A stretch of 64,000 nucleotides of DNA from Streptomyces shenzhenensis (GTDB lineage: Bacteria > Actinomycetota > Actinomycetes > Streptomycetales > Streptomycetaceae). The notes under the pieces are model-generated. The model was not told where the DNA came from. It saw only the letters and a program-made list of their open reading frames with translations, and searched no databases. The position numbers and the translations under genes are program-made. Where the stretch lies: assembly GCF_021462265.1 (NCBI RefSeq), contig NZ_JAJONF010000008.1, forward strand, positions 202,667 to 266,666, read 5' to 3'. The stretch's first letter is position 1. Every line of letters begins with the position of its first letter. Of the stretch, positions 8,436-17,680 are shown piece by piece.

Positions 8436-9500
8436 CTAGATCCTCGGCTGCTGTTGCGTGATGCAGTGGATGCCGCCACCGCCGGAGAAGATCGTACGGG
8501 CGTCCACCAGGGTCACCGTCCGCTCCGGGAACAGCCGGCGGAAGATCCCGGCGGCCGTCTCGTCGCGCGGGTCGTCGAAGCCGCACAGCACCACGGCGCC
8601 GTTGCAGAGGTAGTGGTTGATGTAGGAGTAGTCCGCCCAGTGGCCGTCGGCCTCCAGGACGGTCGGCGCCGGGACCTCGACGACCTCCAGCGCGCGGCCG
8701 CGCGCGTCGCTCTGGGACCGCAGCAGGCCGATGACCTCCTTGGTCACCTCGTGGTCGGGGTGTGCCGGGTCGGGCTGGGAGTGCGCGACCACGACTCCCG
8801 GGCGGGCGAAGGCGGCGACGATGTCGACGTGCCCGAGGGTGCCGAAGCCGTTGGAGGTCCCCCCACGCCTTTCGGGCAGCGGGGGAGGGTAGTCCCCGGT
8901 GAGGCCGCGCGGCAGCCATATCGCCTTGCGGGTGCCGAGCATCCCGTGGATCTCGGCCTCGGCCTCCTCCTTCGTCCAGCCCGGGTTGCGCTCGGGGCCG
9001 AGCTGCACGGTCTCGGTCAGCAGCACGGTTCCCTCGCCGTCGACGTGGACGGCACCGCCCTCGTTGACCAGACGCGAGGCGTACGTCCGCGCGCCCGCGA
9101 GGTCCGCGACCTCCGCGGCGATCTTCGCGTCGTGCTCCCAGCGGGCCCAGTGCTGGGCGCCCCAGCCGTTGAACGTCCAGTCCACGGCGGCCAGTTCACG
9201 GCCGTTCGTGAGGAACGTGGGGCCGATGTCCCGCATCCAGGCGTCGTCCAGTTCGCGCTCGACGGTGTCGACGCCCGGACCGAGCAGCGTCCGCGCGTCC
9301 GCCGACTGACCGGGGCCGCACACCACCGTCACCGGTTCGAAGCGGCGGACCGCACGGGCCACCGACGCCCAGGCCGTCCGTGCGGCGAGGAGGTCGCCGG
9401 GGTCGTCGAAGGTGGGGTTGGGGCCCGGCCACGCCATCCAGGTGCGCTCGTGCGGGGTCCATTCGGCGGGCATCCGGAAGCCGTCGGCGGCAGCGGACAT
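8436..9500 (-). CDS. aguA: Agmatine deiminase
   Basis: Hydrolyses agmatine to N-carbamoylputrescine and ammonia; 354 residues of the PAD_porph/guanidino-hydrolase fold. The opening PAEWTPHERTWMAWP and the end FSGGGGIHCITQQQP, with the catalytic Cys in GGIHC, are diagnostic. The ATG at 9500 has GAGGA five bases away; an ATG at 9524 has no binding site. Between LTGDYP and the GFGTLGHVDI block there is a low-complexity PPPLPERRGGTSN insert encoded by a palindromic repeat (8858-8886). The neighbours are a urease-like operon upstream and a TetR gene downstream, a nitrogen-release theme. Confidence 0.88.
   Translation of the reverse strand: MSAAADGFRMPAEWTPHERTWMAWPGPNPTFDDPGDLLAARTAWASVARAVRRFEPVTVVCGPGQSADARTLLGPGVDTVERELDDAWMRDIGPTFLTNGRELAAVDWTFNGWGAQHWARWEHDAKIAAEVADLAGARTYASRLVNEGGAVHVDGEGTVLLTETVQLGPERNPGWTKEEAEAEIHGMLGTRKAIWLPRGLTGDYPPPLPERRGGTSNGFGTLGHVDIVAAFARPGVVVAHSQPDPAHPDHEVTKEVIGLLRSQSDARGRALEVVEVPAPTVLEADGHWADYSYINHYLCNGAVVLCGFDDPRDETAAGIFRRLFPERTVTLVDARTIFSGGGGIHCITQQQPRI
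8858..8886. repeat. Palindromic repeat inside the agmatine deiminase gene
   Basis: TCCCCC (8858-8863) and GGGGGA (8881-8886) form a stem around a CTTTCGGGC-containing core. Positions 8858-8877 match 14614-14633, downstream of leuB, at 19 of 20 bases. An intergenic-type hairpin repeat therefore appears inside a coding region without breaking the frame. Confidence 0.6.
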
Positions 9501-9537
9501 GGTGATCCTCACAGGCTGTGGCATTTCATGGGAGATA

Positions 9538-11250
9538 TCAGAGGAAATAAAGGCGGTTGAGAGAGACGGAGTCGGCGGGCTCGGACTGGATCGGCTCGCC
9601 GTCGAGGGTGACCAGGCCGGTGCGCTGGTCGACGTCGACCGCTCCGGTACGGGAGTTGCGCCGCAGGTCGGCGGGGCCGATGCCGCGGGTGCCGCGGACG
9701 GCCACCCGGCGGCGCCGGGTGGGCATGGTGTCGTGGCCCTGGTCGAGGGTGGCCTGGGCCACGAACGCGACGGAGATGTCGGCGGGGGTGGCGCCGTGCG
9801 CCCCGAACTGCGGCCCCAGTACCAGGGGTTCGCAGGTGTCGGTGGCCGCGCCCGGGTCGCCGGTGACGCCGAACGCCGGGAATCCGGCCTTCAGCACCAG
9901 CTGTGGCTTGGCCCCGAAGTACTCCGGTGCCCACAGCACGATGTCGGCGAGCTTGCCGACCTCGATCGAGCCGATCTCGTGGGCGAGGCCGTGGGCGATC
10001 GCGGGGTTGATGGTCAGCTTGGCCAGGTAGCGCAGCACGCGCTCGTTGTCGTGGCCGTCGCCCGGGGCGCCGAGTTCGGCCTTCATCTTCCCGGCCATGG
10101 CGAAGGTCCGGCGGACGGTCTCCCCGGCCCGGCCCATGCCCTGCGCGTCGGAGGAGGTGATGCCGATCGCGCCCAGGTCGTGCAGCACGTCCTCGGCGCC
10201 CATGGTTCCGGCGCGGATGCGGTCGCGGGCCATGGCGGCGTCACCGGGCAGGTCGGTCTTCAGGTCGTGGACGGAGACGATCATCCCGTAGTGCTCGGCG
10301 ACCGCGTCCCGGCCGAAGGGCAGGGTGGGGTTGGTGGAGGACCCGATGACGTTGGGGACACCGGCCATCTTCAGGACGTTGGGCACGTGCCCGCCGCCAC
10401 AGCCCTCGATGTGGAAGGCGTGGACGGTCCGGCCCTCCAGCACCCGCAGGGTGTCCTCGACCGACAGGCACTCGTTCAGCCCGTCGCTGTGCAGGGCGAC
10501 CTGGACGTCGTGCTCCTCGGCGACCCGCAACGCCGTGTCCAGCGCCCGCGTATGGGCGCCCATGTCCTCGTGCACCTTGAAGCCCGAGGCGCCTCCCTCG
10601 GCGAGGGCCTCGATCAGCGGGGCCGGGTGCGAGGACGAACCCCGCCCCAGGAAACCGATGTTGACCGGCCAGGCGTCGAAGGCGCCGAACGCGTGCCGCA
10701 GCGCCCAGGGCGAGTTGACGCCGACGCCCCACACCGGACCGAACTCCTGGCCGATGACGGTGGTCACGCCGGAGGCCAGCGAGGCCTCCAGGACGCGCGG
10801 CGACAGCAGGTGGACGTGCGTGTCGACGGCCCCGGCGGTGGCGATCAGCCCCTCGCCGGACACGATCGAGGTGCCGGTGCCGACCACGACGTCCACCCCG
10901 TCGAGGGTGTCGGGGTTCCCGGCCCGCCCGATGGCGCAGATCCGCCCCTCGCGGATGCCGATGGAGACCTTGCGGATCCCCAGCACGGCGTCGATCACGA
11001 CGACGTTGCTGACGACGACGTCACAGGTCTCCCGGACCGCGGCGGCCTTCAGGTGCAGTCCGTCCCGGGCGGTCTTGCCGAAACCGGCCAGGAACTCGTC
11101 GCCGGGGCGCTGGGAGTCGTCCTCGACCCGGATCACCAGCCCCGAGTCCCCGAGGCGGACGCGGTCGCCGGCGCGGGGGCCGTGGGTGGCCGCGTACTCG
11201 TGCGGGGTGAGGCGGCGGGCCTCGGCGGGATGCCCTCCGGGGCGGCTCAT
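9538..11250 (-). CDS. ureC: Urease alpha subunit, divergent type
   Basis: Nickel amidohydrolase subunit of about 570 residues, cytoplasmic. Metal ligands are in place: DTHVH, the carbamylated Lys in GFKVHED, ALHSD, FHIEGCGGGH and TSSDAQGMG. Differences from classical ureases are notable: HEDWG reads HEDMG, the flap VCHHL reads SVHDL (the flap Cys becomes Val while the catalytic His stays), and the GGGTGP block reads GQEFGP. It overlaps the upstream ureAB fusion by four bases (ATGA). No UreDEFG accessory genes are nearby, so nickel loading must come from elsewhere. It may be a true urease or act on another ureido substrate such as the product of the adjacent agmatine deiminase; the second idea is inference. 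Confidence 0.9.
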   Translation of the reverse strand: MSRPGGHPAEARRLTPHEYAATHGPRAGDRVRLGDSGLVIRVEDDSQRPGDEFLAGFGKTARDGLHLKAAAVRETCDVVVSNVVVIDAVLGIRKVSIGIREGRICAIGRAGNPDTLDGVDVVVGTGTSIVSGEGLIATAGAVDTHVHLLSPRVLEASLASGVTTVIGQEFGPVWGVGVNSPWALRHAFGAFDAWPVNIGFLGRGSSSHPAPLIEALAEGGASGFKVHEDMGAHTRALDTALRVAEEHDVQVALHSDGLNECLSVEDTLRVLEGRTVHAFHIEGCGGGHVPNVLKMAGVPNVIGSSTNPTLPFGRDAVAEHYGMIVSVHDLKTDLPGDAAMARDRIRAGTMGAEDVLHDLGAIGITSSDAQGMGRAGETVRRTFAMAGKMKAELGAPGDGHDNERVLRYLAKLTINPAIAHGLAHEIGSIEVGKLADIVLWAPEYFGAKPQLVLKAGFPAFGVTGDPGAATDTCEPLVLGPQFGAHGATPADISVAFVAQATLDQGHDTMPTRRRRVAVRGTRGIGPADLRRNSRTGAVDVDQRTGLVTLDGEPIQSEPADSVSLNRLYFL

Positions 11251-11948
11251 CGCTCGTCCTGCGCTGTCTGCCGTACGCCCAGGTACCCGCAGGCGGCGGC
11301 GCGGCGCAGCGCCTCCTCGCGGGCGCCGGGCGCGTCCAGCGGGCCGTCGACGAGCCCGGCGAAGCCGATGGCGGCCCGGTCGCCGCCGATCGGTACGAGA
11401 CCGACCTCCAGCGACTCCCCCGGCCCGAACCGCACGGACGACCCGGCGGGCACGGCGAGCCGCAGACCGTAGGCCGCGGCGCGGTCGAAGTCGAGGCGCG
11501 GATTGGCCTCGAAGAAGTGGAAGTGCGAGGTGACCGAGACCGGGACGGCCGCGGTGTTGGTGACGGTCAGCACCACGACCGCCTCCGGATCGGCGTGCGC
11601 GGGCGCCGGAAGCAGGGCACCGGGCCCCTCCTCTCCCAGCCCCCCGCCCCCGATGGGGTCGGTGACGACCGCGAGCCGTGAGCCGTCGTCGAAGACGGCC
11701 TCGACGTGCACCTCGGTGACGATGTCGGCGACGCCGGGCAGCACGTCGGCCGGGCCGAGGACGGAGCGGGCCGCCTCGACCGCCTCGGCGAGCCGCCTGC
11801 CGTCCCGGGCCGCCTCGCAGACGGTGTCCGCGATCAGCGCGGTGGCCTCCGGCACGTTGAGCCTGAGGCCCCGCGCGCGCCGGGCCCGGGCCAGCTCGGC
11901 GGCCCCGAAGAGCAGCAGCCGGTCACGCTCCGTGGGAGTCAGTCGCAC
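11247..11948 (-). CDS. ureAB: Fused urease gamma-beta subunit
   Basis: A 233-residue fusion. Residues 1-100 are the gamma subunit (MRLTPTERDRLLLFGAAELA, LPGVADIVTEVHVEAVF); the rest is the beta subunit, with NTAAVPVSVTSHFHFFEAN and GYLGVRQ. Such fusions are known from Helicobacter and some actinomycetes. The linker between the halves (about 118-140) is Gly-rich. GTG at 11948 follows AAGGAGG by nine bases. It is translationally coupled to ureC by an ATGA overlap and would form the (UreAB-UreC)3 type complex. Confidence 0.9.
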   Translation of the reverse strand: MRLTPTERDRLLLFGAAELARARRARGLRLNVPEATALIADTVCEAARDGRRLAEAVEAARSVLGPADVLPGVADIVTEVHVEAVFDDGSRLAVVTDPIGGGGLGEEGPGALLPAPAHADPEAVVVLTVTNTAAVPVSVTSHFHFFEANPRLDFDRAAAYGLRLAVPAGSSVRFGPGESLEVGLVPIGGDRAAIGFAGLVDGPLDAPGAREEALRRAAACGYLGVRQTAQDER

Positions 11949-11987
11949 AGCCCGGCACCTCCTTCGATTCCTCGTTTCCTCCTCGAA

Positions 11988-12004
11988 TTAGAACATCACT
12001 CTAA
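11988..12004. promoter_or_regulatory. Possible operator ahead of the urease genes
   Basis: TTAGA, seven bases, TCTAA forms an inverted repeat 40-56 bases upstream of the ureAB start, in an AT-rich patch that would also suit a promoter -10 region. No regulator is assigned. The rest of 11949-12114 shows nothing more. Confidence 0.3.
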
Positions 12005-12114
12005 ACGCGGAAGCAAGGAGAAGACCGGTTGACGCCGACCATGAGATCATTCACATGGAATGCCACTCAAAACATGCGCCCGAACATCGCGGACCGCCCT
12101 GGACGACCGGGCCG

Positions 12115-13122
12115 CTAGGCGGCGATCAGCACGGCCAGCATCGCCACCCAGCACAGTGAGACGAAGGCCGGAAGCAGCATCATCACCAGCCCCGTGGGAG
12201 ACGAATGCAGCCAGGCCGCCGCCGGATCGGCCGCCTGCCGCCCCACGATCCGCTGCCCGCCGTGCCAGGCCATGTGCTCCTCCAGGTCCACCACCGCGCT
12301 CTTACGGGCCTGCAGATACCGCCGCCCGAAGCGCAACATGACGGCGAACGCCAGCGCCGACGCGAATCCGACCACCGTGATGATCACCCCGATGCCCCGG
12401 GCCACCCCCTCGGACTGCGCGCCGTCCTTGCCGAGGACGAACGCCAGCGTGGCCGCGAGACCCGCCGTGATGTAGAGGAAGTTGGTGAGCTTGTTCCAGT
12501 TGGTGTTGTCCTCGTGCTTGTACAGGTCCACGGCGATCGCGTACTGCGCCTGCAGCATGGACTCGCGAGGCTTCCGCCACACCCACACCGTCCGCAGCCG
12601 GCCGTCCGGCGGCCTCAGCCGCGTCAGCTCCTCGAACCCCAGCTTCCCGTGAAACCGTGTCGACGCCTGGTTCGGCGGCTCGCTCACCACCGCCGCGATC
12701 ACCGGGCTGGACGTCCACTGCTCCAGCACATGGTGGTAGAGCAGCGACGCGACCCCCTGACGTGCCGCGGCGCGGGCCACACACACCTGCTTGATCACCA
12801 GGAAACTGCCGAGGGTGGTCTTGATCCGGCGGTTCAGCCACTCGTCCTGTTCGATCCGCTCGTCGCTGTACGCCAGCAGAAACGCCAGGACGTCGGCCCC
12901 TTTGACCGCCACGTAGAAGTGTTCCGCGCGCACCACCTGCGCGCGGTACACCTCCTCTGTGTACTCCGAGACCAGGAACCCCTCCTGGCTCGCGGCGGCC
13001 GGATCAGTGCCCTGCAGGCTCCTGGACCGCGCCAGTTCGAGGATCTTCGGGACATGCTCCTGGGTCGCGCGCACGATCTCGATCCGCTCCCCGCCAGGCG
13101 CGCTCACGCCCTCACCCCCCAT
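12115..13122 (-). CDS. GNAT acetyltransferase fused to a membrane domain
   Basis: A 335-residue protein. Residues about 12-175 form a GNAT acyltransferase, with the acetyl-CoA-type stretch VIKQVCVARAAARQGVASLL and a typical FHGKLGFEEL end. The remainder starts with an amphipathic segment (QAQYAIAVDLYKHEDNTNWN) and has three hydrophobic helices (about 222-243, 255-280, 312-334). A GNAT domain tethered to the membrane in this way is unusual. ATG 13122 has no clear binding site and may be leaderless; GTG 13107 preceded by GGGGGGTGAGG is an alternative. Substrate unknown. Confidence 0.75.
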   Translation of the reverse strand: MGGEGVSAPGGERIEIVRATQEHVPKILELARSRSLQGTDPAAASQEGFLVSEYTEEVYRAQVVRAEHFYVAVKGADVLAFLLAYSDERIEQDEWLNRRIKTTLGSFLVIKQVCVARAAARQGVASLLYHHVLEQWTSSPVIAAVVSEPPNQASTRFHGKLGFEELTRLRPPDGRLRTVWVWRKPRESMLQAQYAIAVDLYKHEDNTNWNKLTNFLYITAGLAATLAFVLGKDGAQSEGVARGIGVIITVVGFASALAFAVMLRFGRRYLQARKSAVVDLEEHMAWHGGQRIVGRQAADPAAAWLHSSPTGLVMMLLPAFVSLCWVAMLAVLIAA

Positions 13123-13182
13123 ACGGCCGTGTGCACCAAACTACCGTCAGCGACGTGTCTTTGACGATCCGTCCGATGCGCG

Positions 13183-13218
13183 CCGGTCCCCGCGCTCCGG
13201 CTGGGAGGCGGGGACCGG
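13183..13218 (-). terminator. Terminator hairpin after ilvE
   Basis: CCGGTCCCCGC (13183-13193) and its exact complement (13208-13218) form an 11-bp stem with a 14-base loop, 37 bases past the ilvE stop on the minus strand. There is no T-run, as is usual in this genus. Confidence 0.6.
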
Positions 13219-13254
13219 GGGACGTGTGAGGGGCCGGCGGGTCCAGCGGCGGCG

Positions 13255-14343
13255 TCAGCCGAGCTGGTGCATCCAGCCGTGCTTGTCCTCGGCCGTGCCG
13301 CGCTGGATGTCGAGGAGGGCCTCGCGGAGCCTGAGGGTGACCTCGCCGAGTTCGCCGCCCGACTGCTGCCACTGGGCGCCGGTGCGCTTGACCGTGCCGA
13401 CCGGGGTGATCACGGCCGCGGTGCCGCAGGCGAAGACCTCGGTGAGGGTGCCGTTCTCGGAGTCGCGCTGCCACTGGTCGATGGAGATCCGGGCCTCCTC
13501 GGACTCGTAGCCGAGGTCACGGGCGACGGTGAGGAGCGAGTCGCGGGTGACGCCTTCTAGGATGGAGCCGGTGAGGGTCGGGGTGACGATCTTGTTTCCG
13601 TACACGAAGTACAGGTTCATGCCGCCGAGTTCCTCGACCCACTTGTGCTCGACCGCGTCGAGGTAGCAGACCTGGTCGCAGCCCTCGGCGGCGGCCTCGG
13701 CCTGGGCGAGCAGGGAGGCCGCGTAGTTGCCGCCGGTCTTGGCGTCGCCCATGCCGCCGGGAACGGCGCGGACGCGGTCCTCGGAGGCCCAGATGGAGAC
13801 GGGCCTGACCCCGCCGGGGAAGTACGCGCCGGCCGGGGAGGCGATGACCAGGAAGAGGTACTCGTTGGCCGGCTTGACGCCCAGGCCGACCTCGGTGGCG
13901 ATCATGAAGGGGCGCAGGTAGAGCGACTCCTCGCCGCCGTGTGCCGGGACCCACTCCTTGTCCTGCTGGACCAGCAGGTCACAGGCCTCGACGAAGGTCT
14001 CCACCGGTAGCTCGGGCATGGCGAGGCGGCGGGCGGAACGCTGGAAGCGCTTGGCGTTCTGGTCGGGGCGGAAGGTGGCCACCGAGCCGTCGGGACGGCG
14101 GTAGGCCTTCAGGCCCTCGAAGATCTCCTGGGCGTAGTGCAGGACGTTGGTGGCCGGGTCGAGGGGGATCGGCGCGTACGGAACGAGCTGGCCGTCGTGC
14201 CAGCCGCGGCCCTCGGTCCACTTGATCGTCACCATGTGGTCGGTGAAGTGGCGGCCGAATCCGGGGTTGGCCAGGATCGCCTCGCGCTCCGCGGCAGGCA
14301 GCGGGTGCGCGGACGGCTTGAGCTCGATCGTGGGCGTCGTCAT
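13255..14343 (-). CDS. ilvE: Branched-chain amino acid aminotransferase
   Basis: Transfers the amino group between glutamate and the 2-keto acids of valine, leucine and isoleucine; 362 residues, fold-type IV PLP enzyme of the eukaryote-like BCAT2 branch. The PLP Lys is expected in [28 protein letters not shown] and [13 protein letters not shown] are further family blocks. ATG 14343 has AAGGA ten bases upstream. It is separated from leuB by a strong hairpin, so the two genes are probably transcribed separately. It may also start branched-chain fatty acid supply in catabolism. Confidence 0.93.
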   Translation of the reverse strand: MTTPTIELKPSAHPLPAAEREAILANPGFGRHFTDHMVTIKWTEGRGWHDGQLVPYAPIPLDPATNVLHYAQEIFEGLKAYRRPDGSVATFRPDQNAKRFQRSARRLAMPELPVETFVEACDLLVQQDKEWVPAHGGEESLYLRPFMIATEVGLGVKPANEYLFLVIASPAGAYFPGGVRPVSIWASEDRVRAVPGGMGDAKTGGNYAASLLAQAEAAAEGCDQVCYLDAVEHKWVEELGGMNLYFVYGNKIVTPTLTGSILEGVTRDSLLTVARDLGYESEEARISIDQWQRDSENGTLTEVFACGTAAVITPVGTVKRTGAQWQQSGGELGEVTLRLREALLDIQRGTAEDKHGWMHQLG

Positions 14344-14554
14344 GAGTAGGTGTCCTTCACCAGTTGTAGTGATGGGCCGCGCTCACACCCGTACGGCCGG
14401 TGCCCCGTAGCAGGGCGAATGCCCTGTCATAGGACGTCCGAGCATTCCCTCACGGCGCGGCTCCGCGTTCGATTATCGCGCGGGCGCCCGGGGTGGAAGG
14501 AATCGGGGTGAATGCGGACCAGGGTAGATGGTGGCACCCGGCGGGAGGCATGGG

Positions 14555-14589
14555 GAAGCCGCCGGGCGCGTGTGCGACCCGGCGGCTTC
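14555..14589 (-). terminator. Terminator after leuB
   Basis: GAAGCCGCCGGG (14555-14566) pairs perfectly with 14578-14589 over 12 bp with an 11-base loop, about 50 bases beyond the leuB stop. Confidence 0.75.
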
Positions 14590-14613
14590 GAAGTCCTGCG
14601 GGAGACCCGGGGG

Positions 14614-14633
14614 TCCCCCCAGGCCTTTCGGGC
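14614..14633. repeat. Second copy of CCTTTCGGGC repeat
   Basis: Matches 8858-8877 at 19 of 20 bases. Here it lies just downstream of leuB, where a hairpin element causes no coding change. Confidence 0.6.
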
Positions 14634-14641
14634 TTTGAGGG

Positions 14642-15685
14642 TCAGCCGGCTACTCGTACCGCCAGCGCGTCGCCGATCTCCGAGGTGGAGCGGGCGGGCT
14701 TGCCCTGACGGTCGGTGAGGTCGGCGGTGACGGCCTCGTCGATCCGGGCGGCCTCGGCCTCGTAGCCGAGGTGGCGCAGCAGCAGGGCGACGGACAGGAC
14801 CGTGGCGGTGGGGTCGGCCTTGCCCTGGCCGGCGATGTCGGGCGCGGAGCCGTGGACCGGCTCGAACATCGAGGGGAACTCGCGGGAGGGGTTGATGTTC
14901 CCGCTCGCCGCGACGCCGATGCCGCCGGAGACGGCCGCGGCGAGGTCGGTGATGATGTCGCCGAAGAGGTTGTCGGTGACGATGACGTCGAAGCGGCCGG
15001 GGTCGGTGACGAGGTAGATCGTCGCCGCGTCGACGTGGATGTAGTCCGTGGTGACCTCGGGGAACTCCGCGGCCACCTGGTTGAAGATGTTCGTCCACAG
15101 GTGCCCGGCGAAGGTCAGCACGTTGTTCTTGTGGACCAGCGTGAGCTTCTTGCGCGGGCGGGCCTGGGCGCGGGCGAACGCGTCCCGGACGACCCGCTCG
15201 ACACCGAAGGCCGTGTTGACGGAGACCTCGGTGGCGACCTCGTGCTCGGTGCCCTTGCGGATGGTGCCGCCGTTGCCGGTGTACGGACCCTCGGTGCCCT
15301 CGCGGACCACGACGAAGTCGATCTGCGGCTCACCGGCCAGCGGGGTGGCGACACCGGGGAGCAGCTTCGACGGGCGCAGGTTGACGTGGTGGTCGAAGGC
15401 GAAGCGGAGCTTCAGCAGGAAGCCGCGCTCCAGGACGCCGGAAGGGACGCTCGGGTCGCCGATGGCGCCCAGCAGGATGGCGTCGTGCTGCTTCAGCGCG
15501 TCGAGGTCGGCGTCGGTGAGGGTCTCACCGGTGACGTGGTAGCGCCTGGCACCGAAGTCGTACTCCTTGGTCTCCAGCTTCACGTCCTCCGGGAGGACGG
15601 CGGAGAGGACCTTGAGGCCTTCGGCCACGACTTCCTGCCCGATGCCGTCACCGGGGATCACTGCGAGATCGATGCTGCGAGACAT
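14642..15685 (-). CDS. leuB: 3-Isopropylmalate dehydrogenase
   Basis: NAD-dependent oxidative decarboxylation of 3-isopropylmalate in leucine synthesis, and probably of methylmalate after citramalate synthase; 347 residues, cytoplasmic. It opens with [20 protein letters not shown] and has the metal-binding [20 protein letters not shown] region and [20 protein letters not shown]. The length matches the short actinobacterial LeuB branch. ATG 15685 follows AGGGT by seven bases. It lies between a 43-residue gene and ilvE, all on the minus strand. Confidence 0.94.
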   Translation of the reverse strand: MSRSIDLAVIPGDGIGQEVVAEGLKVLSAVLPEDVKLETKEYDFGARRYHVTGETLTDADLDALKQHDAILLGAIGDPSVPSGVLERGFLLKLRFAFDHHVNLRPSKLLPGVATPLAGEPQIDFVVVREGTEGPYTGNGGTIRKGTEHEVATEVSVNTAFGVERVVRDAFARAQARPRKKLTLVHKNNVLTFAGHLWTNIFNQVAAEFPEVTTDYIHVDAATIYLVTDPGRFDVIVTDNLFGDIITDLAAAVSGGIGVAASGNINPSREFPSMFEPVHGSAPDIAGQGKADPTATVLSVALLLRHLGYEAEAARIDEAVTADLTDRQGKPARSTSEIGDALAVRVAG

Positions 15686-15947
15686 GTCGGCACCCTACCC
15701 CTCGTCCCATGGGATGACATGCGGCGTCCGGCATACGGACACCGCGCGTCGTCCCGTCAGCCGTGTGACGGCGGGGGCCGCAGGGGGGCGGCGGGCTGGT
15801 CACCGGCCGCCCGGAGGCGTCGGCGCGGGCAGTGCTCCGCAGGGTACGGCGCGACTGTCCCGGCCGCGCCGCACCCCTTGCGGGCGCGGCTCCCGTCAGG
15901 GGTTGTCAGACGTGTCGCCAACGGTGCGCCAACGGCTCGTCAGCGGC

Positions 15948-16079
15948 TCAGTGGCCGGTCTCGCCGCCGTTGTCCCGGCGGTCGAGGGCGCGCTGGAGGG
16001 CGGCGGCGGCGTTCTTGCGGTCGGACTCGCTCGTGCGGGACACGTGGCGGACGCGGCGGCGGACGGTCGTCTCGGCCAT
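15948..16079 (-). CDS. 43-residue basic hypothetical protein
   Basis: A small gene with a good start: ATG 16079 lies nine bases after AAGGAG. The product MAETTVRRRVRHVSRTSESD continues into a charged helical stretch (RKNAAAALQRALDRRDNGG). It is rich in Arg and has no membrane segment or known motif. It is probably expressed alone from a promoter in the AT-rich part of 16080-16280. Function unknown. Confidence 0.6.
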   Translation of the reverse strand: MAETTVRRRVRHVSRTSESDRKNAAAALQRALDRRDNGGETGH

Positions 16080-16381
16080 GGAAATCGACTCCTTCGGCAT
16101 ACCTGGAGTACGGCAGGGGGGATACGAGACGCCGGAAGGGGCGGGGAGCGGTGCCGCAGGGGTTGCCTGCACGGGGCCCGGCTCACGACCGCCATTCGCT
16201 TGATCTAGCGAGACGTTCGGCTCCTACAAAAATAAGGGAGCGGCCCGGTTCTGTCTGCACAATTACTCGGACTTCCTACTATCTGAGACGCTGGACGCGC
16301 CACGGGGCCACGAACCGGGACTTTTCGGGAGCCACTCGCCAGAGGCGCGCGGGGCGTTGGTACGACGGCCGTCCCGCGCGG
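16080..16381. promoter_or_regulatory. Promoter-bearing spacer
   Basis: No gene. The stretch 16205-16280 is markedly AT-richer (CAAAAATAAGG, AATTACTCGGAC, CTACTATCTG) than the surroundings and probably contains the promoter for the 43-residue gene on the minus strand. No matching operator is visible. Confidence 0.4.
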
Positions 16382-17680
16382 TCAGGCGCCCGTGGGCCAC
16401 GAACGAGGCGGCGCCGCGGGGGTCCCGGCGGCCACCGGGTCGTGGCGGATACGGTCCGCGCGGAGCCCCAGACCGGTCAGCAGCCGCACGGCGGTGGTGA
16501 CCAGCCCGGACGGGCCGCTGACGTAGGCCGTGTGCCCCCTGAGGTCGCCATGCCCGGCCAGCGCCTCGGCGATCGGCGGGTGCGCGGACCCCCCAGGGCC
16601 GTCGTCGATCACGGATACCACCCGCAGCCAGGTGCAGCGGCTCTGCAGCCGGGCCAGGGCCGGCGCGTCGTACAGGTCGTCGGCTGTGCGGGCGCCGAGG
16701 AACAGGTGAGCGCGGCGGCCCGACGGGCGCCGGGCGGCCAGGTCCTCCAACAGGGCCCTGGCGGTGGCCCAGCCGGTGCCGCCGGCCACGACGAGGACGT
16801 CGGAAGTGATGTCGGCGTCCAGCGTGGTCGTCCCCTGCGCGGGTCCCAGGCGCAACGTTTCACCGACGCCGGTCCGTGTCACGAGGGCGTCACTCACCCC
16901 GCCGGGGCCGGTACGCCGGATGTGGAATTCCAGTTCGCCGTCCGGGCCCGGGGCGCCGGCCAGCGAGTACGGGCGCCAGGTATGCGGCAGCAGGGGGGTC
17001 TGCAGGGTCGCGTACTGACCCGGGCGGTACGGGTACGGTTCGCCGGGGCGGACGCGCAGCACCGCGAGATCCGGGCGGCGCCGCTGGTGGTCGACGACCG
17101 TGCCGCTCCAGGACGCCGGTTCGGCCAGCGCCCCCGCGGCGCCGTCCACCATGGCGGCGGCGGCGAACCGCACCATGCGCACCCACGCCCGCTCCACGTC
17201 CACGCCCAGCCGGCCACCCGCACTGCGGTGCAGCGCCTCGACAAGGGCCTCCTCGAACACCCGGTAGTGCACGGGCAGCACGCCGAGTTTGCGGTGGTCA
17301 CGGCCGAGCCGCGTGCAGAAGGCGGTCACGTCGTCGGGGCGGTGCAGGTTCTCGATCAGGTACCAGAGCGCCCGTTCCAGGTGGGTCTGCTGGAACTCCA
17401 TGGACTGCGGGAACAGCTTCCGCAGATACGGATGCCGGCCGAACATGGCCTCGTAGAGGTGGGCGATGAGCCGGTCGAACGGCGCGGCCTGAGCCAGGTT
17501 CAGGGTGATGACCTGCTGGTCGGCGGCCCCGTCGTAGGCGCCGGCCGGGCGGGTGTCGTGGCCGGGCGCGGGTGCGAGCGGCGCGGCGGCGCTTCCCGCG
17601 CGCGGGGCGGGGGCGAGCAGGCGATCGCGCAGGCGCATGGCTTCCCGGCGGGCGAGCAGCGCGTGGTAGTCGTCGGTCAT
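16382..17680 (-). CDS. Flavohemoglobin-type globin-reductase
   Basis: Predicted nitric-oxide dioxygenase or related globin-coupled reductase, 432 residues. An N-terminal disordered extension (about 1-60) precedes a globin domain (about 65-195) with DHRKLGVLPVHY, whose first His fits the proximal haem ligand. The FAD domain shows WRPYSLAG and the NAD(P) domain VLVVAGGTGWATARALLEDL. Normal flavohemoglobins are near 400 residues and lack this extension. ATG 17680 has AAAGG eight bases upstream and overlaps the stop of a small membrane-protein gene by four bases, so the two are coupled. A DevR/OsdR-like box lies upstream of the pair. Confidence 0.85.
   Translation of the reverse strand: MTDDYHALLARREAMRLRDRLLAPAPRAGSAAAPLAPAPGHDTRPAGAYDGAADQQVITLNLAQAAPFDRLIAHLYEAMFGRHPYLRKLFPQSMEFQQTHLERALWYLIENLHRPDDVTAFCTRLGRDHRKLGVLPVHYRVFEEALVEALHRSAGGRLGVDVERAWVRMVRFAAAAMVDGAAGALAEPASWSGTVVDHQRRRPDLAVLRVRPGEPYPYRPGQYATLQTPLLPHTWRPYSLAGAPGPDGELEFHIRRTGPGGVSDALVTRTGVGETLRLGPAQGTTTLDADITSDVLVVAGGTGWATARALLEDLAARRPSGRRAHLFLGARTADDLYDAPALARLQSRCTWLRVVSVIDDGPGGSAHPPIAEALAGHGDLRGHTAYVSGPSGLVTTAVRLLTGLGLRADRIRHDPVAAGTPAAPPRSWPTGA

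Larger units (their letters stand above)
14344..14641. other. ilvE-leuB spacer
   Basis: These 298 bases contain no gene. They hold the leuB terminator hairpin (14555-14589), a copy of the repeat also found in the agmatine deiminase gene (14614-14633), and presumably the ilvE promoter in the AT-richer part near 14440-14480 (GATTATCG). Confidence 0.6.

Noticed and set aside
9412..11472. Long plus-strand frame opposite the urease genes
   Set aside because: Shadow of ureC and ureAB; no recognisable domain.
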